Numbered from the stretch's first letter, positions 17,595-27,849 are shown. The stretch is DNA of 64,000 nucleotides from JAHZMA01 sp965205905 (GCA_965205905.1 CBDBHZ010000010.1:186001-250000); one strand, 5' to 3'. Translations and numbers: made by a program. Notes: generated from the letters alone by a model not told the origin.

Positions 17595-18497
17595 TTTCGC
17601 GTTACAAAATGACGTAACTTAAAGATACGCCCATCTAGCGTTATCAGCCCTGCCATAATCACCAACATGCCATAAAATTCAAGACGGGTAATGAACTGTC
17701 CTAAAAATGCGGCATCTAATAAAATCGCTGAAACGGGCAATATAATCGTGCAGAGGGTGAGATTGCTCGCCCCCGTATGGCGCAAGGTTTCAAAATAGAT
17801 AAGATAAGCAAGCACCGAGCAAATCAGCGCAAACGCGGTGGCATAAGCAAGAATATGAGGCGTTAACAGCGAAAATTGAGTTTGCCCCGTTACCACAATA
17901 TAGCATAATAAAATGATGGAGCTTGCGGTCAGCATGGCGGTGGCACTCATAATGGGGGGCATGGTTTGCGTTAAACGCTTGCCCAACATGCTGGCAAAGG
18001 CATAAGAAACCGACGCACCGATAATCAGATATTTGCCCGCACCCTCCGTATCAAACTGCCGTAAATTATCAATCCCGATAATAATAGCAACCCCAAGAAA
18101 AGCCAATCATCACGCCTAATAGCCGATTCCATGTGATTTTCTCTTCTCGGTAAAATAAGGGGGTGAGGATAATGCCAAAAAACGCGGTGGTAGAATTAAG
18201 AATGGCAGCCAGCCCGCCAGTGGTGGATTGTTGCCCATATGTTATCAGCGAAAATGGCACGGCATTATTGATAAACCCCATCACGCATATCAGCAAGATG
18301 GTTTGGCGGGTGAACGAGAAGCGAATTTTTTTGATAATGCAAAAGCCAATCAAGGCAAGGCTGGCGATGGAAACCCTCAGAAACACAATCATAAACGGGT
18401 TTAAGAATTGTAATAACACCTCAACAAAATAGAAGCTACTGCCCCATACAATGCCTAATGTGGCAATTAAAATCCAGCTTTTATTGTTGATTTGCAT
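17591..18497 (-). CDS. EamA/DMT-family transporter, one frameshift
   Basis: Two overlapping frames together make one DMT transporter of about 300 residues with ten helices. The N-terminal half (18497-18069) begins MQINNKSWILIATLGIVWGSSFYFVE, and the C-terminal half (18106-17591) contains the second EamA repeat (YAFASMLGKRL, PVSAILLDAAFLGQ). The break is a T run of four (18098-18101); with three Ts, GVMIGF reads straight into LGVAIIIG. Substrate unknown, often amino acids or metabolites. It ends convergently at the small membrane genes. Probably an intact gene in life. Confidence 0.8.
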
Positions 18498-18612
18498 AAT
18501 TTAGCGCGCCTATTTGTAATGTTGATGCCAGCATTCTAGCTTGCTGCCCAAATAAACGCAATAGGGCAAATGCAATAAGGTAAATGCAGATATAAAATAT
18601 AACGGGCGGGCG

Positions 18613-19017
18613 CTAGTGACCGTTAATATCGCAAATTTCTTGTAAAATCTTGGTGAAGATTGATTCAGGTGCTGGATATTGCCAATCGGTATATTGCGAT
18701 GATGTTTGCGAATTATCAGCCGAGCCCTCGCCCATCGGCTCTTTATAGGCTAAAAACCCTAGATGCTTGTAGCGAAAATCGTAACAATCGGCAATATTGT
18801 AAATTTTTACTGAAAAATAGCCAGAGCTAGTGGGTTTCAGATAATCGGCAAGATACCAGAAATAGATGCCATTATCGCGCTTTCTGATGCTCTCATAATC
18901 AATATAATAGACATTGCCATTGATATTTTCATCAATCCGCGCCCATTCAGTGCCTAACTCATCATTTGAGGTGAGTAAGGAAAAAACGGCTATCATCAAT
19001 ATTACTAAAACTTCCAT
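18613..19017 (-). CDS. Surface-adhesin E-like exported protein
   Basis: The 134-residue product has a hydrophobic N-terminus (MEVLVILMIAVFSLLTS) and then the pattern seen in the Haemophilus surface-adhesin E family: W.....NG.VYYIDYESIRK.D....W.L.DY..P..SGYFSVK...DC, with a late PAPESI...I...IC motif. The two Cys (in IADCYDF and EICDIN) may pair. These small exported proteins occur as single genes in many proteobacteria, usually without known role. Confidence 0.55.
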   Translation of the reverse strand: MEVLVILMIAVFSLLTSNDELGTEWARIDENINGNVYYIDYESIRKRDNGIYFWYLADYLKPTSSGYFSVKIYNIADCYDFRYKHLGFLAYKEPMGEGSADNSQTSSQYTDWQYPAPESIFTKILQEICDINGH

Positions 19018-19121
19018 CGTTCAACATCATCATAAATTCATAATGGCTTAATGATGCAATCTTTATGCCATTATGGGGTGAGGGGGGTTATAATGGGGTG
19101 CTGGGGGTTAAGATTGATAGG

Positions 19122-20180
19122 TTAGGATTGATATTGGGTGGCGAAATGTTGGTAAGTGCCAAGTTGCTTGAAATTGATAGAGTAATCCTGTTTGGAATGT
19201 TTGATAATCTCAACACTATCAATATTAATTTGCTGAAGCATATCATAAGTTACTAATGTATCAGGCTTTAGCCTCAAAATATCGCGTAATATCCATTTGC
19301 CTAAATCTTTATTCGGGCTGCTCATCAATGCTTTACCACCATCTTGACAGACTTTTGCTTGCAAGGTTTTTTTGTTGGGCAGGTGCAAATTAAAATCATG
19401 GTCGCGGTTTGGAAAAAAATCAGGAAATTGTTGATGTATCCATATCGGGATTGGTATATAAACCTCATCTTCATTTCTAGCCCTACCTTTTGCATTCCAT
19501 TGATTAAGCCCTGAACGTTCATGAACCTCATCTTTTCTTGGTGAATATAGGGGCAAGATAATTTTTTCTTTGGGTGCATCACTGATAACAGAATATTGTT
19601 TTTCTTGTAATAATTTAAGAATTAAATCAAAAGGATTATCTAATATCTCTATGGCAATTTCTGCAAGCGGCGTAATATTAAATCTCTGAAATAACGTGCT
19701 TTTGGCAATATTAAAACTATATTCGTAATGATTATCATCAAACGTAATTACATTATTTTTGGCTTTGATATTCGTAATATTATCACACTCAATGTGCCGC
19801 ATTTTTGCTTCGTGAATGATAAATTGATTGGGGCGGCGCGTAACGCAATGATAGATAAAATCATTCGCATCAATATCATGTATCGCACCTGTGGAAGTGA
19901 TGCGTTTATTTCGTAATGTGGCAATTTTTTCAAAAGAATTACCATTTTTATATAAAAATGTTTTCAGCCCTATACCGATATTATCGCGTTCGACATCAAT
20001 AGAAACATCAGAGCGCGATAAGTCGCTAGCATCAAACGCCATCACAAAAATTTTCTCGGCTACTCTGTAATAGAGATAGGGTGAGTCAGAATCAGAAGCA
20101 AGCTGTGATAACGCGCCTATGGCTTGTAGCAATTGAAAATATTTCTTTCTATTTTCATCATTTTGTTTGGTTATAAACAT
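19122..20180 (-). CDS. Type II restriction endonuclease, NgoFVII-like C-terminal domain
   Basis: The C-terminal third has the B3-like DNA-binding pattern of NgoFVII-type enzymes: GLNQWNAKGRARNEDEVYIPIP, then FFPNRDHDFNLHLP, and QDGGKALMSSPNKDLGKWIL. The N-terminal part contains DVERDNIGIGLKTFLYKNGNSFEKIATL, a likely PD-(D/E)XK core with the acidic residue and the I-G-I-G-L-K-T-F lysine strand. The 352-residue gene starts inside the 3' end of the methyltransferase gene (10-base overlap), so the two are cotranscribed with the methylase first. The recognition sequence cannot be read. Confidence 0.8.
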   Translation of the reverse strand: MFITKQNDENRKKYFQLLQAIGALSQLASDSDSPYLYYRVAEKIFVMAFDASDLSRSDVSIDVERDNIGIGLKTFLYKNGNSFEKIATLRNKRITSTGAIHDIDANDFIYHCVTRRPNQFIIHEAKMRHIECDNITNIKAKNNVITFDDNHYEYSFNIAKSTLFQRFNITPLAEIAIEILDNPFDLILKLLQEKQYSVISDAPKEKIILPLYSPRKDEVHERSGLNQWNAKGRARNEDEVYIPIPIWIHQQFPDFFPNRDHDFNLHLPNKKTLQAKVCQDGGKALMSSPNKDLGKWILRDILRLKPDTLVTYDMLQQINIDSVEIIKHSKQDYSINFKQLGTYQHFATQYQS

Positions 20181-21163
20181 TTTTCTAAAACTGGCTGTTG
20201 CAATTTATCCACACGCGACGTTCTAATATTATTGCCTAATGCTTTTTTAATATTGATAGCGATATTTTTAATGATAGGCACTGATACGCTATTGCCCGCT
20301 TGCTTATATAATGCGCTACGTGGTAGGCTTTTGGGCAGAATATAGCTTTCATCAAAACCTTGAAATCGAAAACATTCACGCGGTGTTAATTTTCTTATAT
20401 CTTTTGAGTCAATAATCAGTGGCACATTATGCCCACCTGTACCCATATTGGCGGTGAGGGTAGGGCACATTCCTTTTTTATTTTCTCTTACATATTGTCT
20501 GCGCCATTGATAGATGGTATTTGGGTTTTTCATTTCAGCGCATAATTGCGGATAATATTTGGTGTGATTGTAATAAAATTCATCAGAGGTGGTTTTATCG
20601 ATAAATTCGTGAATCGATTTGGTGTTTGCAACTTTGTTAGGGAAGGAGAAATTGTCATGGGTCTGCTTATCCTTAAATGAAACAATGTAAATTCGTTCTC
20701 TATTTTGCGGTATATCCGAATAATCGCATGTGTTAAGCACCTGATATTTGGTGAAATATTCGCGTTTTTTTAATTCGCGAATAATGGTTTCAAATGTATT
20801 ACCATCATCATGCCCTAATAGATTCTTCACATTTTCTAAAAACACAATTTGTGGCTGATGGCTATCAATGAATCTGAGAATATCAAAAAATAGATTGCCC
20901 CGATTATCTGAAAAGCCTTTTTGATAGCCTGCGATTGAAAAAGCCTGACACGGGAAGCCCCCAGCAATCATATCCACTTTTGGCAGTTGGCGAGGGTCAA
21001 TATGGCGCATATCATCTTCAATCAGCTGATGCTTGAAATTGGCGCGATAAGTGATGCAGGCTTTGGCATCAATCTCGTTCGCCCATGCCACTTGATAGCC
21101 TGCTGCTTGAAAGCCTGTTGTGATTCCCCCCACACCTGCAAATAATTCACCTATTTTAAGCAT
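20171..21163 (-). CDS. DNA (cytosine-5) methyltransferase of the type II system
   Basis: The 330-residue protein has the C5-MTase motifs in order: I (MLKIGELFAGVGGITTGF), IV with the catalytic Cys (GGFPCQAFSIAGYQKGF), VI (FLENVKNL), VIII (QNRERIYIVSF), and X (QAGNSVSVPIIKNIA). The start at 21163 gives motif I at the N-terminus and sits behind an AAGGGGG ribosome-binding site. It protects host DNA from the partner nuclease by methylating its site. The target-recognition region between motifs VIII and IX is short, typical of small mono-specific enzymes. Confidence 0.95.
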   Translation of the reverse strand: MLKIGELFAGVGGITTGFQAAGYQVAWANEIDAKACITYRANFKHQLIEDDMRHIDPRQLPKVDMIAGGFPCQAFSIAGYQKGFSDNRGNLFFDILRFIDSHQPQIVFLENVKNLLGHDDGNTFETIIRELKKREYFTKYQVLNTCDYSDIPQNRERIYIVSFKDKQTHDNFSFPNKVANTKSIHEFIDKTTSDEFYYNHTKYYPQLCAEMKNPNTIYQWRRQYVRENKKGMCPTLTANMGTGGHNVPLIIDSKDIRKLTPRECFRFQGFDESYILPKSLPRSALYKQAGNSVSVPIIKNIAINIKKALGNNIRTSRVDKLQQPVLEKCL

Positions 21164-21191
21164 AACGCGGAACCCCCTTAAACCATTGCCT

Positions 21192-21201
21192 ATTATAGCA
21201 A
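21192..21201 (-). promoter_or_regulatory. Extended -10 promoter of the restriction-modification operon
   Basis: On the minus strand a perfect TATAAT (21197-21192) is preceded by TGC, an extended -10 element. No good -35 hexamer is present. A start near 21185 gives a leader of about 22 bases to the methylase ATG. Confidence 0.5.
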
Positions 21202-21255
21202 GGGTTAACTGCAAAACCCGAGACTATATCTCAATATCAAAATTAAATATCCCCA

Positions 21256-21280
21256 ATATTTAATATCAGATATTAAATAT
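21256..21280. promoter_or_regulatory. AT-rich perfect inverted repeat upstream of the methylase
   Basis: ATATTTAATATC and GATATTAAATAT form a perfect 12-bp inverted repeat with a single A between, and related TTAAATATC/GATATT motifs flank it. It lies about 60 bp upstream of the methylase -10 and 29 bp after the small upstream gene. It could be an operator for the R-M operon or a weak terminator of the small gene. Confidence 0.4.
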
Positions 21281-21308
21281 CAGGGATATTATGTTTTGCC
21301 GATGAAGA

Positions 21309-21500
21309 TTATTTTTCTTGCACGTATAATGAGCCACTGAATACACTAGCACAAGAGCCACCTGTGCTGCAAATAGCGACTTTTTGAACCCCGCTTGATG
21401 CCACAACGGGCTTGATGAGCGGTCCATCCACCAGCGCAATTTTCGTTAATGCTATCGCAATCACGGTCATAATTACTTTCATATATAAATCATTTTTCAT
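21309..21500 (-). CDS. Small membrane or exported protein
   Basis: The 63-residue product MKNDLYMKVIMTVIAIALTKIALVDGPLIKPVVASS... has one hydrophobic helix near residues 8-24 and a C-terminal part with two Cys (AICSTGGSCASVF). A perfect AAGGAG lies 7 bases before the ATG, so it is very likely translated. I do not recognise a family, although similar short proteins with this layout occur in Alphaproteobacteria. It sits between glmS and the R-M operon. Confidence 0.55.
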   Translation of the reverse strand: MKNDLYMKVIMTVIAIALTKIALVDGPLIKPVVASSGVQKVAICSTGGSCASVFSGSLYVQEK

Positions 21501-21564
21501 CTTTTGTCTCCTTAGATATTGGTGTTAATGTTAAATGATACTGTGCCTAAAAAACCCATAATAA

Positions 21565-23416
21565 TTACTCCACCGTTACGCTTTTAGCTAAGTTTCGCGG
21601 TTGGTCAATATCCACGCCTTTGATGAGTGCGGTATGGTAAGCAAGCAGTTGCACGGGCAGGCTGTAAAGTATCGGGGCTAAATCAGCATGGCATGATGGC
21701 ACGTCAATCACCGATAATAAATCTCGGTCTCTGCCTGATTTAATTTGCTGATTTGCAGCCTCAATCCCTTGCCTATCAGAGATGAGAATCACCTTGCCAT
21801 TACGGCTAATCACCTCTTGCATGTTAGAGAGAATCTTTTCAAATAATTCATCATAAGGTGCCAGCACCACCACTTTAATATGTTCATCAATCAGCGCGAT
21901 AGGACCATGTTTCAACTCGCCTGCCGCATAGCCTTCGGCATGGATATAAGAGATTTCCTTTAGCTTCAACGCGCCTTCAAGCGCAATCGGGAACATTTTA
22001 CCGCGCCCCAGAAAATATCACATCACGCGCTTCTTGCAAATCACGGGCGATGGTTTTGATACTTTCTTCGCTATTGAAACCCTCGATTAATTTACTCGGC
22101 AATTCCGAAAAAGCCTGCATCAATTCAGGCGTTTGCTTTGCCCCTACAGATTGCGCCAAATATTGCGCCAATAACGCAATCACCATCAGCTGACTGGTAA
22201 AGGCTTTGGTTGAAGCCACGCTGATTTCAGGGCCAGTGCGGGTGTAAATTGATTGGTCGGCTTCGCGGTCTATCGTAGATTTTTCCACATTTACAATCGC
22301 CAATATTTTCTGCCCATGTTGCTTGGCATAGCGCAGGGCTTCCAGCGTATCCATTGTCTCGCCCGATTGGCTGATAATAATGCAAAAACCATTTTGCTTC
22401 GGCAATGCAGGGGTGCGATAGCGAAATTCAGATGCAATATCCACATCAACGGGAATGCCCGCCCATTGCTCAATCCAATATTTGCCAACCATGCCCGCAT
22501 ACGAAGCCGTGCCACAGGCAACGATGGTGATTTTTTCTATATTTTTAGGCGGTATCGGTAAATCAGGCAGTTGCACATGATAACGGGCGGCATCAAGCAT
22601 CGCGCTTAACACAGTGCCAAGCACGGTGGGCTGTTCGTAAATTTCTTTCAGCATATAATGTTTGTGATTGCCCTTGCCAATCAATGCGCTAGAAATGGTG
22701 GAAAGCTCAATCGGGCGGTCAATTTCAGCACCCGATTCATCATAAATCACTATCTTTTCGCGCTTTAACACTGCCCAATCGCCATCTTCCAAATAGCAGA
22801 TACGGGTGGCAAGCCCTGCCAAAGCCAACGCATCTGAACCGAAAAAATACTCCTCATCAGTATCGCTTCCGCCATAGCCCACCACTAGTGGACTGCCTTT
22901 GCGTGCGCCAATCAGCATATCGGGAAAATCGCGGAATAAAATCACCAATGCAAACGCGCCTTTCAGCCGTTTCAATGTTTCATGCACCGCTTGTTCGGGT
23001 GCTAACCCTTCATCTAAATATTGGCTGATAAGATGCACCACCACTTCAGTATCGGTTTCGCTTTCTAAATGCACCCCGCCCAGCTGTTTTTGCAAATCGT
23101 GAAAATTCTCAATAATGCCGTTATGCACCAATGCCACTCTGCCATTGCCATGCGGATGCGCGTTATTAACCGTCGGTGCGCCATGTGTTGCCCATCTGGT
23201 ATGCCCAATGCCGATTTTGCCCGCAATGGGTTCAGCTTTAATCAGTTTTTCTAAATTCTGTAATTTGCCTTCAGCGCGTCGCCTTTCAATCGCTTCATTA
23301 TCCAAAGTGGCGATGCCAGTGGAATCGTAACCGCGATATTCTAACCGCCTCAAGCCTTCAATTAAATGTGATACTGTGTCATCATTTTTGCCGATAATGC
23401 CGATAATGCCGCACAT
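21565..23416 (-). CDS. glmS: GlmS, glutamine-fructose-6-phosphate aminotransferase, one frameshift
   Basis: The N-terminal frame (23416-21998) starts MCGIIGIIGKNDD with the catalytic Cys1 of the glutaminase domain and contains HNGIIENF and the first SIS domain (CGTASYAG, SQSGETMDTLEALRYAKQHG). The C-terminal frame (21996-21565) continues with MFPIALEGALKLKEISYIHAEGYAAGELKHGPIALI and ends LAKSVTVE. They are joined at a run of four Ts (22012-22015 on the plus strand as As); one fewer restores VIFLGRGKMFP. Makes glucosamine-6-phosphate for peptidoglycan and LPS. Since it is normally essential, the break is probably a sequence error. Confidence 0.95.
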
Positions 23417-23418
23417 GG

Positions 23419-24799
23419 TTAATCCTTCTTTTGTTTGTTTAATTTGCTTTTCATGCCTTGCTTGGCAAGATTTCGCTGGGGCGCACGGGTGAGGGCAAGG
23501 GAATCAGCATCAACATTTTTCGCGATAACACTGCCCGCGCCAATCAAGGCATCATCACCAATGGTAATGGGGGCAACCAACGCGCTGTTAGACCCGATAA
23601 ATACATTCTCGCCCAAAATGGTTTTATGCTTGCCAAAACCATCATAATTGCAGGTGATTGTGCCTGCGCCGATATTGCTATCATTGCCGATTTCAGCATC
23701 GCCCAAATAGCTTAAATGCCCTGCTTTAACGCCATTTTTCAGATGGCTGTTTTTGATTTCAACAAAATTGCCCACTTTCACATCAGCATCTAGCTTTGTG
23801 TTGGGGCGCAGACGGGCGTAAGGACCGACTGAGGCATTTTTGCCAATCATCGCCCCCTCAATATGGCAGAAACTTTTAATATGCGCGCCTGATGCAATGC
23901 TGACATTTTCGCCAAAATACAGTTTGGGTCAAGCCTTACATCGGCTCAATCTTGGTATCATGGCTAAAAAATACACTATCGGGGGCTTGCATCATCACGC
24001 CTTGCGCCATCAGAGTTGCCCGTTTTTGTTGTTGCCAATATTGCTCACCTATCGCTAATTCAGCCAGAGAATTAACGCCCATCACCTCCGCTTCATCGGC
24101 AATAATCAGCGGAATTTTCGCGCTACTTTCATGGGCAATCGCCACCAAATCGGTGAGATAATACTCACCCGATGCGTTTTGATTGCTAAGCCCATCTAGC
24201 CATTGCCCAATCTTCGCAAGATTGATTGCCATCACGCCCGCATTGCAAAGCGTGATGTTACGCTGTTCTGGTGTCAATTCTTTGGCTTCAATAATTGCGC
24301 TGATATGCTTGCCACCACCATCAGCATCAGTAATGAGTCTGCCGTAATTGGCGGGATTTTTCGTGTTAAAGCCAAGCACTGCCAGCGCGCCTGATTTTTC
24401 GGCGGCCTCTATCAAAGATTGCGCGGTTTGTTGACTGATGAACGGGGTATCGCCATAGAGTATTAACGCGACTCCATTGGTTGCGCCTTTATCCGCATGG
24501 TTGGCGTGATAATCTTTAAGGGCGGATTTTACCGCATCACCTGTGCCAGTTTGCTGATGCTGAATATGGGTGGCGATATGAGGAAAGCGCGCTTGAATCG
24601 CATCGCAATTATCAGGCGATAACACCAGCCCGATATGGCTATTTTGCGCGGATTTACTTGACGCCAGTGCATTAGCCAGTTTCAACACATGCCCAACCAT
24701 CGGTAAATTACCGATAGGGTGCAACACTTTCGGCATCGCCCGTTTCATGCGTGAGCCCTTACCAGCGGCAAGGATAAAAATCAGTAAATTTTGCATCAT
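23419..24799 (-). CDS. glmU: GlmU, GlcNAc-1-P uridyltransferase/acetyltransferase, two frameshifts
   Basis: The N-terminal pyrophosphorylase domain (24799-23936) has FILAAGKGSRMKRAMPKVLHPIGNLPMVGHVL and the YGDTPF loop. The C-terminal left-handed beta-helix (23850-23419) has hexapeptide repeats (IGNDSNIGAGTITCNYDGFGKHKT, catalytic His region). Between them two single-base losses, near 23942 (C of CCGG) and in the A run 23914-23917, break the frame. Restoring them gives a continuous IEPDVRLDPNCIFGENVSIASG. It makes UDP-GlcNAc and lies 2 bases upstream of glmS in one operon. Total length then matches the usual 450 residues. Confidence 0.93.
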
Positions 24800-24862
24800 A
24801 TCCTGTCAATATATATTATATTACTTCTTATATAGCGTAAAGTGGCTGATAAAACAAATCAT

Positions 24863-25435
24863 CTATGATGATTGCGTGATTTGTTGCATTTTTTCAACTG
24901 TTTTGGCAATTCTGATGGCGCGGGTTTCTTCTCTTTTGGCGGTTTTTATCCAATAAAGCGATTCTTTTTGCTTCGATGGTGCACGGGCAGTGAAAGTGGC
25001 AAAAGCATGTGGGGCTTGTTTGAGCGCATGTTGCAAATCATCAGGGATGATACAGGCTTCCACCTCATCTAAAAATTCCCACATGCCATTTTGTTGGGCA
25101 ATTAATATCGCTTCCATGCCAGTTTTTTGGATTCTGTTTTCGTGGGTGAGGCGGGCGATTTTATCCTTATTGACTTTTGACCATACGCTTTTGGGTTTGC
25201 GCTTACACATCACGCGCATGGTGCGGTCGGCATCTAGCTTGCTGGTTGTGCTATCAATCCAACCGACACATAATAATTCATCAACCGTATCAGCCCAGCT
25301 AACATAATGCGGACTATGTTTTTTGTAAGTTATCAGCCAATAGCTTTGATTTTGCGTGTGATTATCAGCCAACCATTTTCGTAACTCATCGGTTGATTTT
25401 ACTTCTATTTTGGCAAGATGGGGTAAGCTAGACAT
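24863..25435 (-). CDS. YdeI/OmpD-associated (OmdA) family protein
   Basis: The 190-residue protein contains STDELRKWLADNHTQNQSYWLITYKK, the diagnostic ELLCVGWIDSTTSKLD, and RKPKSVWSKVNKDKIARLTHENRIQKTGM, followed by a C-terminal ALKQAPHAFATFTARAPSKQKESLYWIKTAKREETRAIRI stretch. This family is widespread, linked in some species to bacteriocin or antibiotic tolerance, but the biochemical role is unknown. I chose the ATG at 25435 over the in-frame TTG at 25450. Encoded alone, next to tRNA-His. Confidence 0.88.
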   Translation of the reverse strand: MSSLPHLAKIEVKSTDELRKWLADNHTQNQSYWLITYKKHSPHYVSWADTVDELLCVGWIDSTTSKLDADRTMRVMCKRKPKSVWSKVNKDKIARLTHENRIQKTGMEAILIAQQNGMWEFLDEVEACIIPDDLQHALKQAPHAFATFTARAPSKQKESLYWIKTAKREETRAIRIAKTVEKMQQITQSS

Positions 25436-25473
25436 TGAGGGTATACGCAATCAAATAACATTATTCTCTTTGA

Positions 25474-25551
25474 TGGGGTGGTAGATGGGTTTTGAACCCA
25501 CGACCTCCTGAACCACAACCAGGCGCTCTAACCAACTGAGCTACAACCACC
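25474..25551 (-). tRNA. tRNA-His (GTG)
   Basis: The minus strand folds into a cloverleaf with anticodon loop TTGTGGT (anticodon GTG), D arm TAGCTCAGTTGGTTAGAGCG, T arm GTGGG-TTCAAAA-CCCAT and encoded CCA. A G is encoded opposite discriminator C73. The acceptor stem has one T-T mismatch (positions 6-67), either natural or a sequence error. Confidence 0.95.
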
Positions 25552-25630
25552 ATAAAACAAAGATAGAGTTACTTTATGCGTGATTAATCATTAATTTTCA
25601 AGTATAAAGTAATGATAAAAGTAATTTATC

Positions 25631-26620
25631 ATGGTGAAAAAAATGGCAAAAGATTCAAAAATAAGCAAAACAAGCCCTAAAAAGGCAAAGGCAAGCCCCA
25701 AAAAGACAACTGGCAAGGTAAAGACAAGCCCTAAAAAAACAACCGCAAAAGCAAGAGCAACAAGCAAAGCATCATCTGCATCTGTGACGCCATCATTATC
25801 GCCATCGCCTGAAGCAGCGCAACCAGAATCAACATTGAAGCAAGCAACAAAAAAACTAAGACAAGGCTCTAAAAAACATATCATCATTGGTGGCGCAACC
25901 ATTCAACTTGATATGTTTAGCGAGATGCTTGAGGTTATTCGCAATAAAGATAAGCGTCCGCCTAAAATCATCACATTGATGATATTGGTTGCGATTATAT
26001 TGGCGGTTATTGTGCCACTTTATTTCAACAAAACCAACGAAGAAACTTATCAGGCGGTTTATCAAGAATTTTATGATTCTGAAAATGGCAGTGCCAATAT
26101 TAACCGCATGGTTAAAACGCTTGATAGGCTTTTTGATAAAAAGCATGGTGGCAGTGCCAATTTGCTCGGCAAGATTTATTTTCAGGGCAAATTGCTAGAA
26201 AAAGACGAAGCAAAAGCGATGACATATTATCAAATCGCAGCGGTGAAAGGCTATGCTGAGGCACAATATCAGCTGGGAATGGCATATTATCAGGGTGATA
26301 TTTACGAACAAGATTATGAAAAAACAGTGGCGTTATTGCTGCCTGCCAGTCGGCAAGGGCATATGCACGCGCAACGCAGATTAGGCTATATGTATCAGCA
26401 TGGGTTAGGCACGAAACAAGATAAAATCGCCGCCTATGGCTGGCTGGCAATTTCTGGCAAATTATATAATTCTGCTAAAATCGGTTTGGAAGCCTTGAAA
26501 AAAGAATTAAGCGCGGCGGAAATCAAGCGAGGTGAGGCATTGGCGCAATCATATATGACGGATTATTATAATGTTGAAGCGGCAATAAAGTTTCGCGATG
26601 AGTGGTTTCACCAACCGTGA
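25631..26620 (+). CDS. Membrane-anchored Sel1-repeat protein
   Basis: The 329-residue protein has a basic low-complexity N-terminus (Lys/Ser/Pro-rich repeats, residues 1-80), one membrane helix near residues 116-135 (IITLMILVAIILAVIVPLYF), and then three Sel1-like repeats (for example AKAMTYYQIAAVKGYAEAQYQLGMAYYQG and ALLLPASRQGHMHAQRRLGYMYQHGLG). Sel1 repeats form TPR-like scaffolds for protein contacts; the C-terminal part is likely periplasmic, with the basic tail inside, perhaps touching DNA or RNA. The 3' end overlaps the DinB gene by 23 bases. Confidence 0.75.
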   Translation: MVKKMAKDSKISKTSPKKAKASPKKTTGKVKTSPKKTTAKARATSKASSASVTPSLSPSPEAAQPESTLKQATKKLRQGSKKHIIIGGATIQLDMFSEMLEVIRNKDKRPPKIITLMILVAIILAVIVPLYFNKTNEETYQAVYQEFYDSENGSANINRMVKTLDRLFDKKHGGSANLLGKIYFQGKLLEKDEAKAMTYYQIAAVKGYAEAQYQLGMAYYQGDIYEQDYEKTVALLLPASRQGHMHAQRRLGYMYQHGLGTKQDKIAAYGWLAISGKLYNSAKIGLEALKKELSAAEIKRGEALAQSYMTDYYNVEAAIKFRDEWFHQP

Positions 26621-27770
26621 TTTCAGGCGTGATTTCAGGCGTGATTTTAGGCGTGATAACGGGCAAATGCAAACACAATCAGACTTAAACATTGCCCATT
26701 TTGATTGCGATTGTTTTTTTGCGGCGGTTGAAAAACGCGATAATCCTAGCTTGCATGATAAGCCGATTGCGGTCGGCAGTGATACCCCACGTGCGGTGGT
26801 TGCAACCGCTTGCTATGTGGCGCGTATTTATGGGGTGCGCTCAGCCATGCCGATGGTGAAAGCGAAAGAACTATGCCCGCATCTGGTGATTGTGCCGCAT
26901 AATTTCAGTAAATATAAGCAAGCGCATCAGGCGATTAAACAGATTTTGCAAACTGCCCAACTACCCTTAAAATATGATATGCTAGATGAGGGCGATATGG
27001 ATATTAGCCACTATCAGGGCGATAAAATTGCTCTGTTTCGTGCGTTACAACAAGAAATTCGCGAAAAACTACAATTAACATTATCATTCGGGCTAGGGCC
27101 CAATCGGGCGATGGCAAAAATCATCTGCAATATCGAGAAACCCAATGGCTTGGTGGCGATGAATACACAGGAAATCAAGCAATGGATGAAAGATAAGCCA
27201 GTCTCGTTATTGGCAGGCGTTGGTCCTGCCACTGCCAACCGTTTGGCAAAGCGTGGTATCACCCGTATATCGCAATTACAAACCGCTGATGAGATGATGC
27301 TGATGCAACAATTCGGCAAATTCGGTGCGTCATTGAAAGCGATGAGTCTGGCGCAAGACAGAGCGATGACGATGCAAACAAGGGTAGAAAAAACAATCTC
27401 GTTAGAACATACTTTTAGCGTTGATGTTAGCAATATCAAGCAGTTAGAAACATGTATCACCGAGTTCAGCCATCAGTTAGCGCGTAAATTGCATAAGCGC
27501 GCTTGTATGAAAGTGGTGGTAAAATTACGTAACCGCCATTTTGAAACCAACACCCGCAATATCACACTTGCCGAGCCGATTTGGCAGCCAGAACAAATTA
27601 GCGAGGCGGGGATTGCATTGCTGAGAAATATGATTCAGGGACGATATTACTATCATGTTGCGAGTGATTCGCAAAAAAATCAACAATCTTATCGGCTGAT
27701 AGGGTTAGGAATTGGTAGTTTTGTCAAACATCGTGGTAGTTTTGCACTATTTGATGCGGATAATAGTTGA
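26598..27770 (+). CDS. dinB: DNA polymerase IV (DinB, Y family)
   Basis: The 390-residue polymerase has the palm motif IAHFDCDCFFAAVEKRDNPSLHDKPIAVG, the finger segment ACYVARIYGVRSAMPMVKAKELCP, the thumb HhH region SLLAGVGPATANRLAKRGI and a little-finger domain. The second catalytic motif is MLDEGDMDIS instead of the usual SLDEAYLDVT, keeping the Asp-Glu pair. The N-terminus (MSGFTNRDFRRDFRRDFRRD) comes from three 12-bp repeats and may not belong; an alternative ATG begins MQTQSDLN. It performs translesion synthesis and overlaps the Sel1 gene. Confidence 0.88.
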   Translation: MSGFTNRDFRRDFRRDFRRDNGQMQTQSDLNIAHFDCDCFFAAVEKRDNPSLHDKPIAVGSDTPRAVVATACYVARIYGVRSAMPMVKAKELCPHLVIVPHNFSKYKQAHQAIKQILQTAQLPLKYDMLDEGDMDISHYQGDKIALFRALQQEIREKLQLTLSFGLGPNRAMAKIICNIEKPNGLVAMNTQEIKQWMKDKPVSLLAGVGPATANRLAKRGITRISQLQTADEMMLMQQFGKFGASLKAMSLAQDRAMTMQTRVEKTISLEHTFSVDVSNIKQLETCITEFSHQLARKLHKRACMKVVVKLRNRHFETNTRNITLAEPIWQPEQISEAGIALLRNMIQGRYYYHVASDSQKNQQSYRLIGLGIGSFVKHRGSFALFDADNS

Positions 27771-27849
27771 TTTGTTCATTTTTTGTAGTATTTCATTATT
27801 TTATGTTCTATGATAATTTAAGAGCATGAATAGAACAAGGAGTAATGTT

